A stretch of DNA of 57,896 bases from an uncultured Desulfuromonadales bacterium (GTDB taxonomy: Bacteria > Desulfobacterota > Desulfuromonadia > Geobacterales > CAIOGM01), in the NCBI GenBank assembly GCA_903929485.1, contig CAIYUY010000230.1, positions 1-57,896 of the forward strand, in the 5' to 3' direction. Below, piece after piece: positions 25,580 to 36,181 of this stretch. Position numbers and translations under genes: made by a program. The number at the start of each line of letters is the position of its first letter. Within the stretch, counting starts at the first letter, position 1. The notes under the pieces are model-generated. The model was not told the DNA's origin and did not search any database. It was given only the letters and a program-made list of their open reading frames with translations.

Positions 25580-25765
25580 TTACAACTGTTTTCCTTTCGG
25601 GACAAGGTGCTTCAGTTTTTTCGAGCCATCATACAAATTCCGCTTTATGATGTTTCTTAGTTTTTTAAGATCTTTCCTGCACTCATCTTCCTCCAACAAA
25701 ATTTCACTTTTCCTGGCCAATTCCTCCACTGTTCCCAACATTTCTTCCTCGGTCAGAGTAGTCAT
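25580..25765 (-). CDS. Small hypothetical protein, 61 aa
   Basis: The product (MTTLTEEEMLGTVEELARKS at its start) is short, highly charged and predicted helical. An acidic N-terminal half is followed by a Lys/Arg-rich end (KNLYDGSKKLKHL-like). It has no membrane segment. A strong GGGAGG ribosome site precedes CAT 25763-25765, and a sigma-70-like promoter lies further up, which is why I believe it is a gene. I do not recognise it; the helix pair could be a DNA- or protein-binding adaptor. Confidence 0.6.
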   Translation of the reverse strand: MTTLTEEEMLGTVEELARKSEILLEEDECRKDLKKLRNIIKRNLYDGSKKLKHLVPKGKQL

Positions 25766-25819
25766 CGGAAATACCTCCCTGTGCGACTTTTTCCAAGCGT
25801 TCCGAACCACGTTTGGTTT

Positions 25820-25848
25820 ATTATTGCCCCTAATCATTCATCAGTCAA
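25820..25848 (-). promoter_or_regulatory. Candidate promoter of the 61-aa protein gene
   Basis: On the minus strand TTGACT (25848-25843) and AATAAT (25825-25820) are 17 bp apart, 55 bp before the ATG. Confidence 0.45.
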
Positions 25849-25944
25849 TAATATTAAACAAAGCAAAGCAATATTCAATTAAATAAACCATGTTTCCGGA
25901 TTTTTCAGTGGATTTACTCGAGTCGCAGGGAGGGGATTATCATC

Positions 25945-25980
25945 CGCGGAGGGGGCGCGGTGCGCCGCGCCCTCTCCGCG
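25945..25980. terminator. Strong GC hairpin after the pseudouridine synthase
   Basis: A 16-bp stem of almost pure G/C (CGCGGAGGGGGCGCGG against its complement with one wobble) with loop TGCG. It lies 10 bp after the stop of the minus-strand gene. Without a T-run it may stall polymerase or protect the 3' end rather than act as a classical terminator. Confidence 0.5.
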
Positions 25981-25989
25981 ACTGTCGCA

Positions 25990-26886
25990 TCAACGAAGGG
26001 AGTTCTCGGGTAATGAAGGGAAAATTTTGTCCCATGCTTCACGGTTGCAGCCGGAGCAGAGCTCCAGAAACTGGGAGGGAAGGGGGGCGCAGACTGTTTC
26101 GTAAACTTCCGTGGCTGGATGGGTGAAGGAGGTACGGAAGGAGTGCAAGGCGAAACCGGGAAAGCCGGCGGGAAGAGGATACCCCTTGTACCGCACGTCG
26201 CCCATGACCGGGTGGCCGATGAGGGTCAGGTGCTGGCGGATCTGATGCATCCGACCGGTCACCGGGGCCGCCTCCACCACCGACATGCCGTTGCCTGAGC
26301 AAAGTACTCGGTAGCTGGTGATTGACTCCTTACCGTCCAGCGGTTCGTCGATCGTCCCTTGGCCGGATAGTTCGCCGGCGACCACGGTGAGATACAACTT
26401 ATCCAGTCCCACCTCCTTGACGAACCGACCGAACATACCGGCTGCGCTGGGAGACTTGGCTAAAATAACCGCGCCGGAGGTTCCCCGGTCCAACCGGTTC
26501 ACCGGACGAAGTTTCACCTCCTCGCCTCGTCCCCGCATGAGTGCGGTTCCCACGTCCACCAGGTTCCGGTCGTCCACCTCCGCGGCCCGATGCATGGGCA
26601 TCCCCCCCGGCTTATTGAAGAGCATGATCCACTGATCCTCAAAGAGAATATCCAAACCGGACCGGCGCTCCGCCATGAGAGTCGTCAGCCGTCCGCTCTC
26701 CTTGAACGTCACACTGTCCCCTTGGCGAAGAAGGTCAGCCCCTTGGGGGAGAGAGCCATTGACCTGGAGATGCCCCGATGTCAAGAGTTTTCGTAGGTAG
26801 GAGAGAGGAGCGGCGGGAAGGATATTCCGCAGCAGGCTGTCAACCCGGCGGCAGTGGTCTTGCTCATGTATAAGGATGGTTATCAT
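25990..26886 (-). CDS. RluA-family pseudouridine synthase (RluC/RluD type)
   Basis: The 298-residue protein has an N-terminal S4-like RNA-binding part (SYLRKLLTSGHLQVNG) and the RluA catalytic domain. The catalytic Asp is in NRLDRGTSGAVI (D133). It also has GRMHQIRQHLTLIGHPVMGD, the RluA motif III. Relatives modify uridines in 23S rRNA; which sites are modified here cannot be told. GCGNRE-type cysteines near the C-terminus are unusual for the family. The following gene upstream (slt) is on the same strand, 39 bp away. Confidence 0.88.
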   Translation of the reverse strand: MITILIHEQDHCRRVDSLLRNILPAAPLSYLRKLLTSGHLQVNGSLPQGADLLRQGDSVTFKESGRLTTLMAERRSGLDILFEDQWIMLFNKPGGMPMHRAAEVDDRNLVDVGTALMRGRGEEVKLRPVNRLDRGTSGAVILAKSPSAAGMFGRFVKEVGLDKLYLTVVAGELSGQGTIDEPLDGKESITSYRVLCSGNGMSVVEAAPVTGRMHQIRQHLTLIGHPVMGDVRYKGYPLPAGFPGFALHSFRTSFTHPATEVYETVCAPLPSQFLELCSGCNREAWDKIFPSLPENSLR

Positions 26887-26925
26887 TCTTTTCGGTACCT
26901 CTGTGTGAACTGTTTCCGCAAAAGC

Positions 26926-29121
26926 TTACAGGCGTGACGTCGTGGTGGGGGTCGAGAGGTTAAAAAATCGTTCGTCCCTGCTTCCCTTGGTGAGTGACGC
27001 CGCAGGAATGGCGGGTTGCGGTGAGGTGAAAACGCCGGCTTCCAAATTATAGAGGCGATGATACAGTTCAGCGCCCGCCAGAACCCTCTTGACATACTCA
27101 CGGGTCTCCATGTAGGGGATATTCTCGATGAACTCGTCCTCCCGCAGGGTGCCGAACCTCTTCTTCCAGCGATTGACTGGGGTGGAGCCGGCATTGTAGG
27201 CCGCTATGACCAGAACCAGGCTGTTGTCGTGCTGCTTCAAGAGATCCTTCAAATAGCGGACGCCGCAGGAGATGTTGAACTCCGGCCGGGTCAGATCGGC
27301 GGCATTAAACGGCATCCCTTTCCCTGTGAGCTGCCGGGCCGTTGCCGGCATGAGTTGCATGAGACCCACGGCTCCCACGGGAGAAAGAACAGTGGGCGAG
27401 AAACCGCTTTCCGCTCGCATGACGGCGTACACGAGGCTCCGGGAAATGCCGGAGCGCTCCGCCTGTTCCGTTACCGGCTCCCTATAGGGTAGGGGGTAGG
27501 ATAGGTTCCAAAGACGAAGGTTTTCAGTCGTGACGGTGGTCAGGTTCTCCTGTCTGACGAGTCCCATGGGGGTCTTGTAGTCACCTAGTTCAAGATAAAG
27601 ACGGGCCAAGCCAATGACTGAGTGCTGCTTTGCCTGTTTCTTTCGTTCGGCTGCCAGTTCCGTACGGGCATCGTCAATCATTCCCAGGGAGGTGAGCGCC
27701 TTGATACGGTCATATCCTGCCGGAACAGGGATTGATTGAGTGAAGTCGGTGGGGCTGGTCACCCGGTCGCCGATGTCGGCTCTCAGGTATTTGACGGAGT
27801 AAAACCCCGCTGGATACTCCCGGTAAAGCGTGCTAAAGATCGTTTTTGCGCTCTCCCTATTGCCGGCGGCCTCATAGCTTCTCCCTAGCCAGTAGAGCGC
27901 CTTCTCCCGCATCTCCGTTGACTCAGTAAGAGATTTGAAGCGCTCCACGGCGGCGAGGTATCCCCCCGTCATGTACCGGGCCCAACCGCTCTCCCAGAGG
28001 GCGCGCTGTCTCAGTTCCGAATGGGGATAGGAGGTCAGCATCCGCTCCAGAAGGGCCAGTGTCTGCGTACCGTTTCTCTGATCCTTGCGGATCATGGCTG
28101 CCTGCATGAGGGCATCGTCGGCCAGCGACGATGTGGGAAAGGTGTCGGCAAGATACAAAAATTCTCGCCCGGCTTCATCCTCCTTGCCGCTTTTCTCCAG
28201 TGAGCGGGAGTGCCAGAAGAGAGCCTCTTGGCGCACCGCTGGAGAGCCGTTCTTCACCAGTCGGTTCAGCAGTTCCGCCGCCTCCGGATAGCGACGAACC
28301 TTGAAAAGAGTCTGACCCTTTTTCAACGTGATCCGGGAGGTGAGTTCATCGTTAACGGAGCCGACAAGGAGTGCGTCCAGAGCAGCCAGGGCGGCATCGT
28401 ACTGGCGGAGATCGGAGAGAGTGGATGCACGGTGAAACAGCTCTTCCCGGCTGTAGGGGGAGAGCTGTGCACCCGACGCCAGAAGGAGTCGTAGATGATT
28501 CTCTGCCGCGGTGGCCGGAGGAGAGGAAGGGTGGTTAAGCCAGATGGAGCGGTAGAGGCCGGCCGCTCCGTCTTTTTCACCAAGATTCTCCCTGCAGGCC
28601 GCCGCCCGGGAGAGAGCGATGACGGCATCGGTTCCCGAGGCGTATTTCTCGACAAAAGAGATGTAGGCGGCCAAAGCCTGGCGCCACTCTTTTGCGGCAA
28701 AGAGAGTGTCGGCTTCCAGGAGAAGAATCTGACGCCCCAGAAGGGTGACCGGGTATTCCCTGACTATTTTCCGGATTGCAGCCAGCGCTTCGGCATGGTC
28801 ACCTGCCCGAGACAGGGCGTCGGCGCGATAAAATTGGGCATAGTCGCCCAGGAGCGGGTATTCGGCTGCCGCCTGCCGGAGCAGTCCGGCCGCCTCTACG
28901 TAGTTTCCTCCGCGATACGCGGCATAGCCGGCCAGCATATCCCGCATCCCCCCCTCACGGGATTTTAGCGCCAAGTCGTGGGCGCCGCGATAATCGTGTT
29001 CCTTCAATCGTTGGGCGGCCTTTACCAGCGTATCGTCGGATAAGGGGGAGATAAGGAGACCCGAGGCGGGGACGGAAAGAAAAAGAAGAAGGACAATGGA
29101 CGCCGGGAAGCGGGAACGCAT
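26926..29121 (-). CDS. Soluble lytic transglycosylase (Slt70-like) with TPR-type superhelix
   Basis: This 731-residue periplasmic enzyme cleaves the glycan strand between MurNAc and GlcNAc. A signal peptide (FPASIVLLLFLSVPASG) is followed by a long helical-repeat region (~25-540). The SLT domain has the catalytic Glu in VMRAESGFSP (E571), followed by GAVGLMQLMPATA and VIAAYNAGSTPVNRW. The size and repeat-plus-SLT order match Slt70. A short Thr-rich tail ends the protein. It is divergent from RNase R. Confidence 0.92.
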   Translation of the reverse strand: MRSRFPASIVLLLFLSVPASGLLISPLSDDTLVKAAQRLKEHDYRGAHDLALKSREGGMRDMLAGYAAYRGGNYVEAAGLLRQAAAEYPLLGDYAQFYRADALSRAGDHAEALAAIRKIVREYPVTLLGRQILLLEADTLFAAKEWRQALAAYISFVEKYASGTDAVIALSRAAACRENLGEKDGAAGLYRSIWLNHPSSPPATAAENHLRLLLASGAQLSPYSREELFHRASTLSDLRQYDAALAALDALLVGSVNDELTSRITLKKGQTLFKVRRYPEAAELLNRLVKNGSPAVRQEALFWHSRSLEKSGKEDEAGREFLYLADTFPTSSLADDALMQAAMIRKDQRNGTQTLALLERMLTSYPHSELRQRALWESGWARYMTGGYLAAVERFKSLTESTEMREKALYWLGRSYEAAGNRESAKTIFSTLYREYPAGFYSVKYLRADIGDRVTSPTDFTQSIPVPAGYDRIKALTSLGMIDDARTELAAERKKQAKQHSVIGLARLYLELGDYKTPMGLVRQENLTTVTTENLRLWNLSYPLPYREPVTEQAERSGISRSLVYAVMRAESGFSPTVLSPVGAVGLMQLMPATARQLTGKGMPFNAADLTRPEFNISCGVRYLKDLLKQHDNSLVLVIAAYNAGSTPVNRWKKRFGTLREDEFIENIPYMETREYVKRVLAGAELYHRLYNLEAGVFTSPQPAIPAASLTKGSRDERFFNLSTPTTTSRL

Positions 29122-29291
29122 GTGGGTAAACTCCGGAGAAATCTATGAAGGTTAGACGGAACAGGTAAGGAGGAACTGACGGGATGAGTAGTCTGATTGA
29201 TTACGCAAAACAATAGCATGAGCGTTCGGCTTTATGCAACTCTCAAAGAATGGCGCGCACCGGAGAAAGGGGGGAGGGGACCCTTTTCTGT

Positions 29292-29321
29292 TTGACAATA
29301 ACAGGCTCAACCCGTCATAGT
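29292..29321 (+). promoter_or_regulatory. Candidate promoter of rnr, giving a near-leaderless message
   Basis: TTGACA (29292-29297) and CATAGT (29316-29321) are 18 bp apart. The start would fall at about 29327-29329, on the rnr ATG at 29329. Confidence 0.4.
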
Positions 29322-29328
29322 GACAGCG

Positions 29329-31596
29329 ATGAAAATACCACTGAAAAAAATTCTGGATATTGTCACCGCGGCTAAAGAGCCTCTTCCGTTCCGGGAGATC
29401 ATGGGAGCCTTCGGCGTCTCCAAGAGAGAACGCCGTCACCTTCTTCTCCTGGTGGATGAGCTGGTGGAGCGGGGCGAACTGGTGAAGCTGAAGGGAAACC
29501 GGTATGCGCCCGTTGGGCTGCTGGCTCTGGTCACCGGGCGGCTCTCCCTTCACCCCGACGGCTACGGATTCCTGGCGCCGGAAAAGGGGGGGGATGATCT
29601 CTATATCCCGGCTCGTTACCTGGCCGGCAGCATGCAGGGGGACCGGGTCGAGGCGGCGGCGCTCCCCCCCCGTCACGACGGCAAGAGGGAAGGACGAATC
29701 GTTTCGACCCTGGAGCGGGGAGTGCAAACCGTTGTGGGCATTTACCGGGAACTGCGGGGAAGTGGTATTGTCGTCGCCGCTGCCCATCGCCCCGGCAGTG
29801 ACGTCAGTATTCCCGTCAACGGCCGAGGCGCGGCCCGTAACGGCGACCTGGTGGTGGCCACTATTACCGCTTATCCCACAAAAGAGTGTGGCGCCGCGGG
29901 TAAGGTGGCGGAGGTGCTGGGACTCCCCGATGACCCCAAGGTCCAGCTCCTGGCCATTATCCGGAAACATGGCCTCTCCGATACGTTTCCTCCCCAGGTC
30001 CTGGAGGAGGCGCGCGATGTCAAAAAAGGTGTCAGCCAGGATGACTTGCAGGGGCGTACCGACCTTCGCGCTCTCAAAATGGTCACCATCGATGGTGAGA
30101 CGGCTCGCGATTTCGACGATGCCGTGGGAGTTGCGCAAGAGAGTGACGCCATGATCCGGCTCTGGGTCTCCATTGCCGACGTTGCCCACTATGTCAGACC
30201 AGGTTCACCTTTGGACCGTGAAGCATACCTCCGAGGGACCTCCGTCTATTTTCCTGATTGCTGTATCCCCATGCTCCCCGAAGAGCTCTCCAACGGCATC
30301 TGTTCCCTGCTTCCCGGCAGGGATCGCCTCACCCTGACGGCGGAACTCCTCTTCGGCAGGGACGGTGACCTTCTGGGCGCCTCTTTTTACCCCTCCGTCA
30401 TTCGAAGCGCCGCCCGGCTAACCTATACGACGGTGGAAAAAATCGTCGTTGCAAGAGATATGCAGGCTTCCGCGGATAATCGATTCCTGGTGCCGGAATT
30501 AATGCTCATGAAGGAACTGGCCCTTCGACTTATGGCCCTGCGCCGCCGCCGGGGGAGTATCGATTTCGACCTTCCCGAACCCGAAATCATCCTGGATCTC
30601 CAGGGAGAGATAAAGGATATCGTCCGTTCCAAACGGCTCCTGGCCCATCGGATTATCGAAGAATTCATGCTGGCGGCCAATGAGTCTGTGGCCAGGACCA
30701 TTGCCGACCGGAAAATTCCTTCACTCTATCGGATACATGAATCGCCCGACCCCGGTAAAATTCAGGAATTTCGGGAATTTGCGTACAATTTCGGCTATCG
30801 TCTGCCGGGAGGCGGCGATAAGGATCTGGCTCCCTCCCAAATCCAGCAACTCCTGGACGAGGCGTCAGGGAGGCCGGAGGAACGGATGATTAATGAAGTC
30901 CTGCTCCGTTGCATGAAGCAGGCCCGTTACAGTGCCGAACAGCTGGGTCATTTCGGTCTTGCTTCCCCTTGTTATACCCATTTCACCTCTCCCATCCGGC
31001 GTTATCCCGACCTGGTGGTTCACCGTATTCTCCGCGACGTGCTGTTGGGGGCTTTCACCGATGATCAGCGGCAGCGGTTGGAGAAGGAACTTCCCGAAAC
31101 GGCTGCTCATACCAGCAGGCGGGAACGGGTGGCCATGGATGCGGAACGCGAGAGTGTCAACCTGAGGAAGGCGCAGTTTATGTTGTCACGGCTGGGCGAG
31201 GAGTACGACGGCATCGTCACCGGCGTTGCGGCATTTGGTTTCTTTGTGGAGTTGGTGGAGTTCTTCGTGGAAGGGATGGTTCCCGTGGCGTTGTTGAAGA
31301 ATGATTATTACCAGTACCTGGAAAAGGAACACCTTCTCGTGGGAAGCCGCACCGGCCTCCGGTTTCGCATCGGCGATCCGGTCCGTGTCAAGGTAAGCCG
31401 CGTGGATCCGGAACGGCGTCGCATCGAATTTGCTCCGGAAGGTTTCTCCGGGGAATCCTCCCCCCGGGAGTCGTCAGGAAGGGGGGAGCAGCGCAAACGG
31501 CTGCTGTCCGGAATTAATTCGCGCCGTTTTGGCAATGGTCCCGCCTCGGGAGATAAAAAAGGTAAAGGTTCCCACGGCGGACGTCGCCGCCGGTGA
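29329..31596 (+). CDS. rnr: Ribonuclease R
   Basis: The 755-residue 3'-5' exoribonuclease degrades structured RNA. Order: an N-terminal winged-helix-like region (REIMGAFGVSKRERRHLLLL), cold-shock-type OB folds (GRLSLHPDGYGFL), the RNB domain with the metal-binding Asp cluster in TARDFDDAVGV, an S1 domain (LGEEYDGIVTGVAAFGFFVE), and a basic Gly/Lys/Arg tail. No Shine-Dalgarno is visible before ATG 29329 or GTG 29320. This agrees with the promoter that would start the RNA near the ATG. Confidence 0.95.
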   Translation: MKIPLKKILDIVTAAKEPLPFREIMGAFGVSKRERRHLLLLVDELVERGELVKLKGNRYAPVGLLALVTGRLSLHPDGYGFLAPEKGGDDLYIPARYLAGSMQGDRVEAAALPPRHDGKREGRIVSTLERGVQTVVGIYRELRGSGIVVAAAHRPGSDVSIPVNGRGAARNGDLVVATITAYPTKECGAAGKVAEVLGLPDDPKVQLLAIIRKHGLSDTFPPQVLEEARDVKKGVSQDDLQGRTDLRALKMVTIDGETARDFDDAVGVAQESDAMIRLWVSIADVAHYVRPGSPLDREAYLRGTSVYFPDCCIPMLPEELSNGICSLLPGRDRLTLTAELLFGRDGDLLGASFYPSVIRSAARLTYTTVEKIVVARDMQASADNRFLVPELMLMKELALRLMALRRRRGSIDFDLPEPEIILDLQGEIKDIVRSKRLLAHRIIEEFMLAANESVARTIADRKIPSLYRIHESPDPGKIQEFREFAYNFGYRLPGGGDKDLAPSQIQQLLDEASGRPEERMINEVLLRCMKQARYSAEQLGHFGLASPCYTHFTSPIRRYPDLVVHRILRDVLLGAFTDDQRQRLEKELPETAAHTSRRERVAMDAERESVNLRKAQFMLSRLGEEYDGIVTGVAAFGFFVELVEFFVEGMVPVALLKNDYYQYLEKEHLLVGSRTGLRFRIGDPVRVKVSRVDPERRRIEFAPEGFSGESSPRESSGRGEQRKRLLSGINSRRFGNGPASGDKKGKGSHGGRRRR

Positions 31597-31678
31597 AAAC
31601 AGTCGTCATCGGATACCAGGATCTTCCCAACATATGCGCGTTATTTCCGCGTCATAACGATACCCGGATCTTCTCTGC

Positions 31679-33718
31679 ATGCTTGCAACATTTCTTACCA
31701 TAACGGCGATTATTCTTGCCCTGGCCTGGCCCCTGGGGGCCCTCTTTCGCAAGGAGCGCTCCCTTGCCACCCACGTTCTGTTCGTGGTGTTGCTCTGTAC
31801 CGCCATCCTGGAAACGGCGGATTTCTGCGCTCACTACTTTCCGGAAAATATGTATCCCTGGAAACAGATTGCCGTCATCGCCGAATCCTGCCTGGCTCCA
31901 GCCTGGCTATTTTACACCCTGGTCTTCTCCCGTGAACGGGAACTTTCCGCTGTCCCCCTTGCTCAGAAAATCATCTTCCCGCTGTCCCTTACCCTCATCG
32001 TGGTTGCCATCTTCCTGCCGGTGCGGAGTTTTTTCTACTCTCCCGATTTTAACGTCGAGCAGATGCTGTTTCTCACGACGACGGGGTTCTATTTCTATCT
32101 GGGGATCATGGTGACCCTGGTTATCGCCTTGATCAATCTTGAGGCGACCCTCACCGGGGCCTCCTCGGTTTCCCGCTGGAAGATCAGACTGGAAGTTGTG
32201 GGTAGCGGCGGATTGCTTGCCATCCTGATTTTCTACTACAGTCAGGGGTTATTGTATCGGACCCTGGACATGCACCTGGTTCCGGTCAGGTCCCTGGCCA
32301 TCATCGTAGCGGTGGTGCTCATCGCGTACTCGCACATGCGCGGCGGCGCCGGCGTCAGGGTGGTTCTCTCCCGGCAGATGGCCTATCACTCCTTCGTTTT
32401 GTTGGCTATCGGGATTTATCTCATATTCATAGGTCTCATGGGTGAAGGACTACAGTATTTCGGGGAATCCTTCCCGCGCTCGGCGCTGGTCATGGTCTCC
32501 TTTCTGGCGGCCATCGGCCTGTTCCTCTTCATCCTTTCCGACAAAGCCAAGCGAAAACTGATTCTGTTCCTCACCCGGAACTTCTACAAGAACAAGCACG
32601 ATTACCGGAGCCAGTGGCTGGAATTCACCGAGCGGATCTCCTCGGCCCACAGCAATAAAGAAGTGCTCATGGCCATCCTCTCCGCATATTGCGACACGTT
32701 CGGCATGGGAAGCGCCGCGCTTTTCCTCTGCGATGGGGAGCGGCAGAGATACTTCCACGCCGCCTCCATGGAACTGGATGTGGCTGCCGTTTCCTTCTCC
32801 GCCGGCACCCCCCTGGTCGGGAAACTGATGGAACAGCGGAAGGTAATAAACCTGACTGACGGTAATGACGCTGTTTATCAGGAGGGGTGGTTTCAATCCC
32901 TGGGAATCTGTTTTCTTATCCCTCTGGTGAGCAACAATCTTCTGGACGGTTTCATCATGTTGGGGACGCGGATAAATCTCGATGAACGGTACAACTATGA
33001 AGATTATGATTTAATGCAGACTCTGGCGCAGCAGGCGTCTTCCGCTTTGCTCAACATGCGGCTTACCGATGAACTGGCCCTGGCCAAGGAGATGGAGGCC
33101 CTGGGAAGGATCGCGACGTTCATCATTCATGATCTGAAAAACCTCGTCTACACCATCAGTCTGACACTGGATAACGCCCGCACCTATATTTCCGACGCGG
33201 AATTTCAGCAGGACATGTTGGAGACACTGGGAAACACCGTCAGCAAGATGAATATGCTCATTTCCCGTTTGAATACCATTCCCGATAAAAAAGGACTTTC
33301 ACGGGAGAAGACCGATCTGATGTTGCTGGTGAAGGAGACCGCTCTGTTGGTGAAGCGGTGTGAAATCACGATTTTTGGGCTGTCGGTCATGGCGACTCTA
33401 GACCGGCAGGAGATCCAGAAAGTCTTCCTCAATCTGATCCTCAACGCCGTGGAGGCGACCGACGGGAAAGGACCGGTCTCGGTGGAGGTCGGATGCAAGG
33501 AACTCCCCTATGTGAAGGTTATCGACGGAGGATGCGGTATCCCCGAGGAGTTCATGCAAAGGCAACTCTTTACCCCTTTTCAGACAACAAAAAAAAGCGG
33601 TCTCGGTATCGGGCTCTACCAGTGCAAGCAGATCGTGGAGAGTCATCATGGACGGATCGAGGTAACCAGCAGGGCAGGGAAGGGAACAGCGTTTACCGTC
33701 TGGCTGCCGTTACCCTGA
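31679..33718 (+). CDS. prsK: Sensor histidine kinase PrsK (PEP-CTERM/XrtA system)
   Basis: The 679-residue kinase has an N-terminal block of about eight membrane helices, a GAF-like domain at ~320-470, a His box IIHDLKNLVYT (phospho-acceptor about H484), and a C-terminal ATPase domain with NLILNAVEAT, DGGCGIP and SGLGIGLYQC. This membrane block plus GAF plus divergent HDLKN box is typical of PrsK, which is named for PEP-CTERM sorting loci. The next gene is its response regulator. No exosortase XrtA or PEP-CTERM protein is seen in this window. Confidence 0.88.
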   Translation: MLATFLTITAIILALAWPLGALFRKERSLATHVLFVVLLCTAILETADFCAHYFPENMYPWKQIAVIAESCLAPAWLFYTLVFSRERELSAVPLAQKIIFPLSLTLIVVAIFLPVRSFFYSPDFNVEQMLFLTTTGFYFYLGIMVTLVIALINLEATLTGASSVSRWKIRLEVVGSGGLLAILIFYYSQGLLYRTLDMHLVPVRSLAIIVAVVLIAYSHMRGGAGVRVVLSRQMAYHSFVLLAIGIYLIFIGLMGEGLQYFGESFPRSALVMVSFLAAIGLFLFILSDKAKRKLILFLTRNFYKNKHDYRSQWLEFTERISSAHSNKEVLMAILSAYCDTFGMGSAALFLCDGERQRYFHAASMELDVAAVSFSAGTPLVGKLMEQRKVINLTDGNDAVYQEGWFQSLGICFLIPLVSNNLLDGFIMLGTRINLDERYNYEDYDLMQTLAQQASSALLNMRLTDELALAKEMEALGRIATFIIHDLKNLVYTISLTLDNARTYISDAEFQQDMLETLGNTVSKMNMLISRLNTIPDKKGLSREKTDLMLLVKETALLVKRCEITIFGLSVMATLDRQEIQKVFLNLILNAVEATDGKGPVSVEVGCKELPYVKVIDGGCGIPEEFMQRQLFTPFQTTKKSGLGIGLYQCKQIVESHHGRIEVTSRAGKGTAFTVWLPLP

Positions 33719-33747
33719 TGAACGTACTTACTACCGCCAGGAGAGAG

Positions 33748-35133
33748 ATGATGGACAAGGGTGAAACCCTCAATAAAATACTGATTGTCGATGACATCGA
33801 AGACATACGCAAGCAGCTCAAGTGGGGGCTGGGGAGGGAATACGCGGTCCTTTTGGCTGCGGACGGAACTGAAGCACTGACTCTCTTCCGTAGGCACCAG
33901 CCGCTGGTCGTGACCTTGGATCTCGGGCTTCCCCCCGATGAGGAAGGGACAGAGGAAGGGTTTCGCTGCCTGCATGAGATGCTTCAGATCGCGCCGGCGA
34001 CCAAGATCATCGTCATTACCGGCAATGACGGGCGGGAAAATGCCCTCAAGGCGGTACAGATGGGGGCTTATGATCACTACACGAAACCGGTGGATCTGGA
34101 TGAACTGAAAGTGATCATCAGCAGAGCCTTCCACCTGCAGACCATTGAGGCCGAAAATCGCCGTTTACAGAGTACCATCATCGAGCGGGCCGGAGAGAAC
34201 AATGGCATCATCGGCCAGTGCCAGGTCATGCAGCAGGTATTCACGACCATCCGGAAGGTGGCCCAATCCGAGGTGTCGGTCATGGTTTCGGGAGAGAGCG
34301 GCACGGGAAAAGAGTTGGTGGCCCGGGCAATTCATGACATGAGCCTCCGGAAGCACGCTCCGTTCATCGCCATTAACTGCGGCGCCATCCCCGATACCCT
34401 TCTGGAGTCGGAACTCTTCGGTCACGAAAAGGGCTCCTTTACCGGCGCCCATGTGCGGGTGTTGGGGAAGGTGGAATATGCTCATAAAGGGACGCTGTTT
34501 CTGGACGAAATCGGCGAGATTCCCGGGGTGCTTCAGGTTAAACTCCTCCGTTTTCTACAGGAAAAGAAGATCCAGCGGGTCGGCGGACGGGAGGATATAC
34601 CGGTGGACGTGAGGATTCTCGCCGCCACTAATATTGACATTACCAAGGCGATGGAAGACGGGCGGTTTCGGGAAGATCTCTACTACCGGATCGGGGTTGT
34701 TACCATCGATCTGCCGCCGCTCCGGAATCGCGGAGATGACGTTATGCTCCTGGCAAACCTTTTCCTCCGCAAGTTCGCCACTGATTTCAACAAAAAGATC
34801 AGGGGATACAGCCCGGAGGCCGAACAGTACATTATCGCCTATTCCTGGCCGGGTAACGTTCGGGAACTGGAAAACAAGGTGCAACGGGCCGTGCTCATGG
34901 TCACTGGACAGCTGATAGAAGCGGATGATCTTGGCTTCGCTGCTCTCCCCTCGTCGCCGGCGATCCCGGAGGTTCAGGAACTCGGCACTCTCAAGGACGC
35001 CCGTGAAGCTCTGGAGCGCGAGATGATCCTCTCCGCAATCCGTACTCAGGGGGGGAATATCGCCAAGGCCGCGGATATCCTTGGCGTCAGCCGTCCGACT
35101 TTGTATGACCTGATGAAAAAACACGGAATTTAA
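33748..35133 (+). CDS. prsR: Sigma-54-dependent response regulator PrsR
   Basis: The 461-residue activator has a receiver domain (phospho-Asp about D58 in VTLDLGLP). An AAA+ domain follows with Walker A GESGTGKE (182-189), the sigma-54-contacting loop GSFTGA (229-234, a variant of GAFTGA) and Walker B GTLFLDEIGE. A Fis-type helix-turn-helix (GGNIAKAADILGVSRPTLYD) ends the protein. ATG 33748 with AGGAGAG is preferred; ATG 33718 overlaps the prsK stop and adds ten residues. Likely targets are exopolysaccharide and PEP-CTERM genes, none visible here except possibly galE next door. Confidence 0.9.
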   Translation: MMDKGETLNKILIVDDIEDIRKQLKWGLGREYAVLLAADGTEALTLFRRHQPLVVTLDLGLPPDEEGTEEGFRCLHEMLQIAPATKIIVITGNDGRENALKAVQMGAYDHYTKPVDLDELKVIISRAFHLQTIEAENRRLQSTIIERAGENNGIIGQCQVMQQVFTTIRKVAQSEVSVMVSGESGTGKELVARAIHDMSLRKHAPFIAINCGAIPDTLLESELFGHEKGSFTGAHVRVLGKVEYAHKGTLFLDEIGEIPGVLQVKLLRFLQEKKIQRVGGREDIPVDVRILAATNIDITKAMEDGRFREDLYYRIGVVTIDLPPLRNRGDDVMLLANLFLRKFATDFNKKIRGYSPEAEQYIIAYSWPGNVRELENKVQRAVLMVTGQLIEADDLGFAALPSSPAIPEVQELGTLKDAREALEREMILSAIRTQGGNIAKAADILGVSRPTLYDLMKKHGI

Positions 35134-36126
<993 letters not shown>

Positions 36127-36181
36127 TCACCGTTCGTGATCATCCGCCGAAGCAAAAATAATAGGGTGACAAGGATCAATC

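Noticed and set aside
33493-33747. N-terminal extension of PrsR
   Set aside because: It would overlap the end of prsK in another frame; the receiver domain begins after 33748, which has a good ribosome site.
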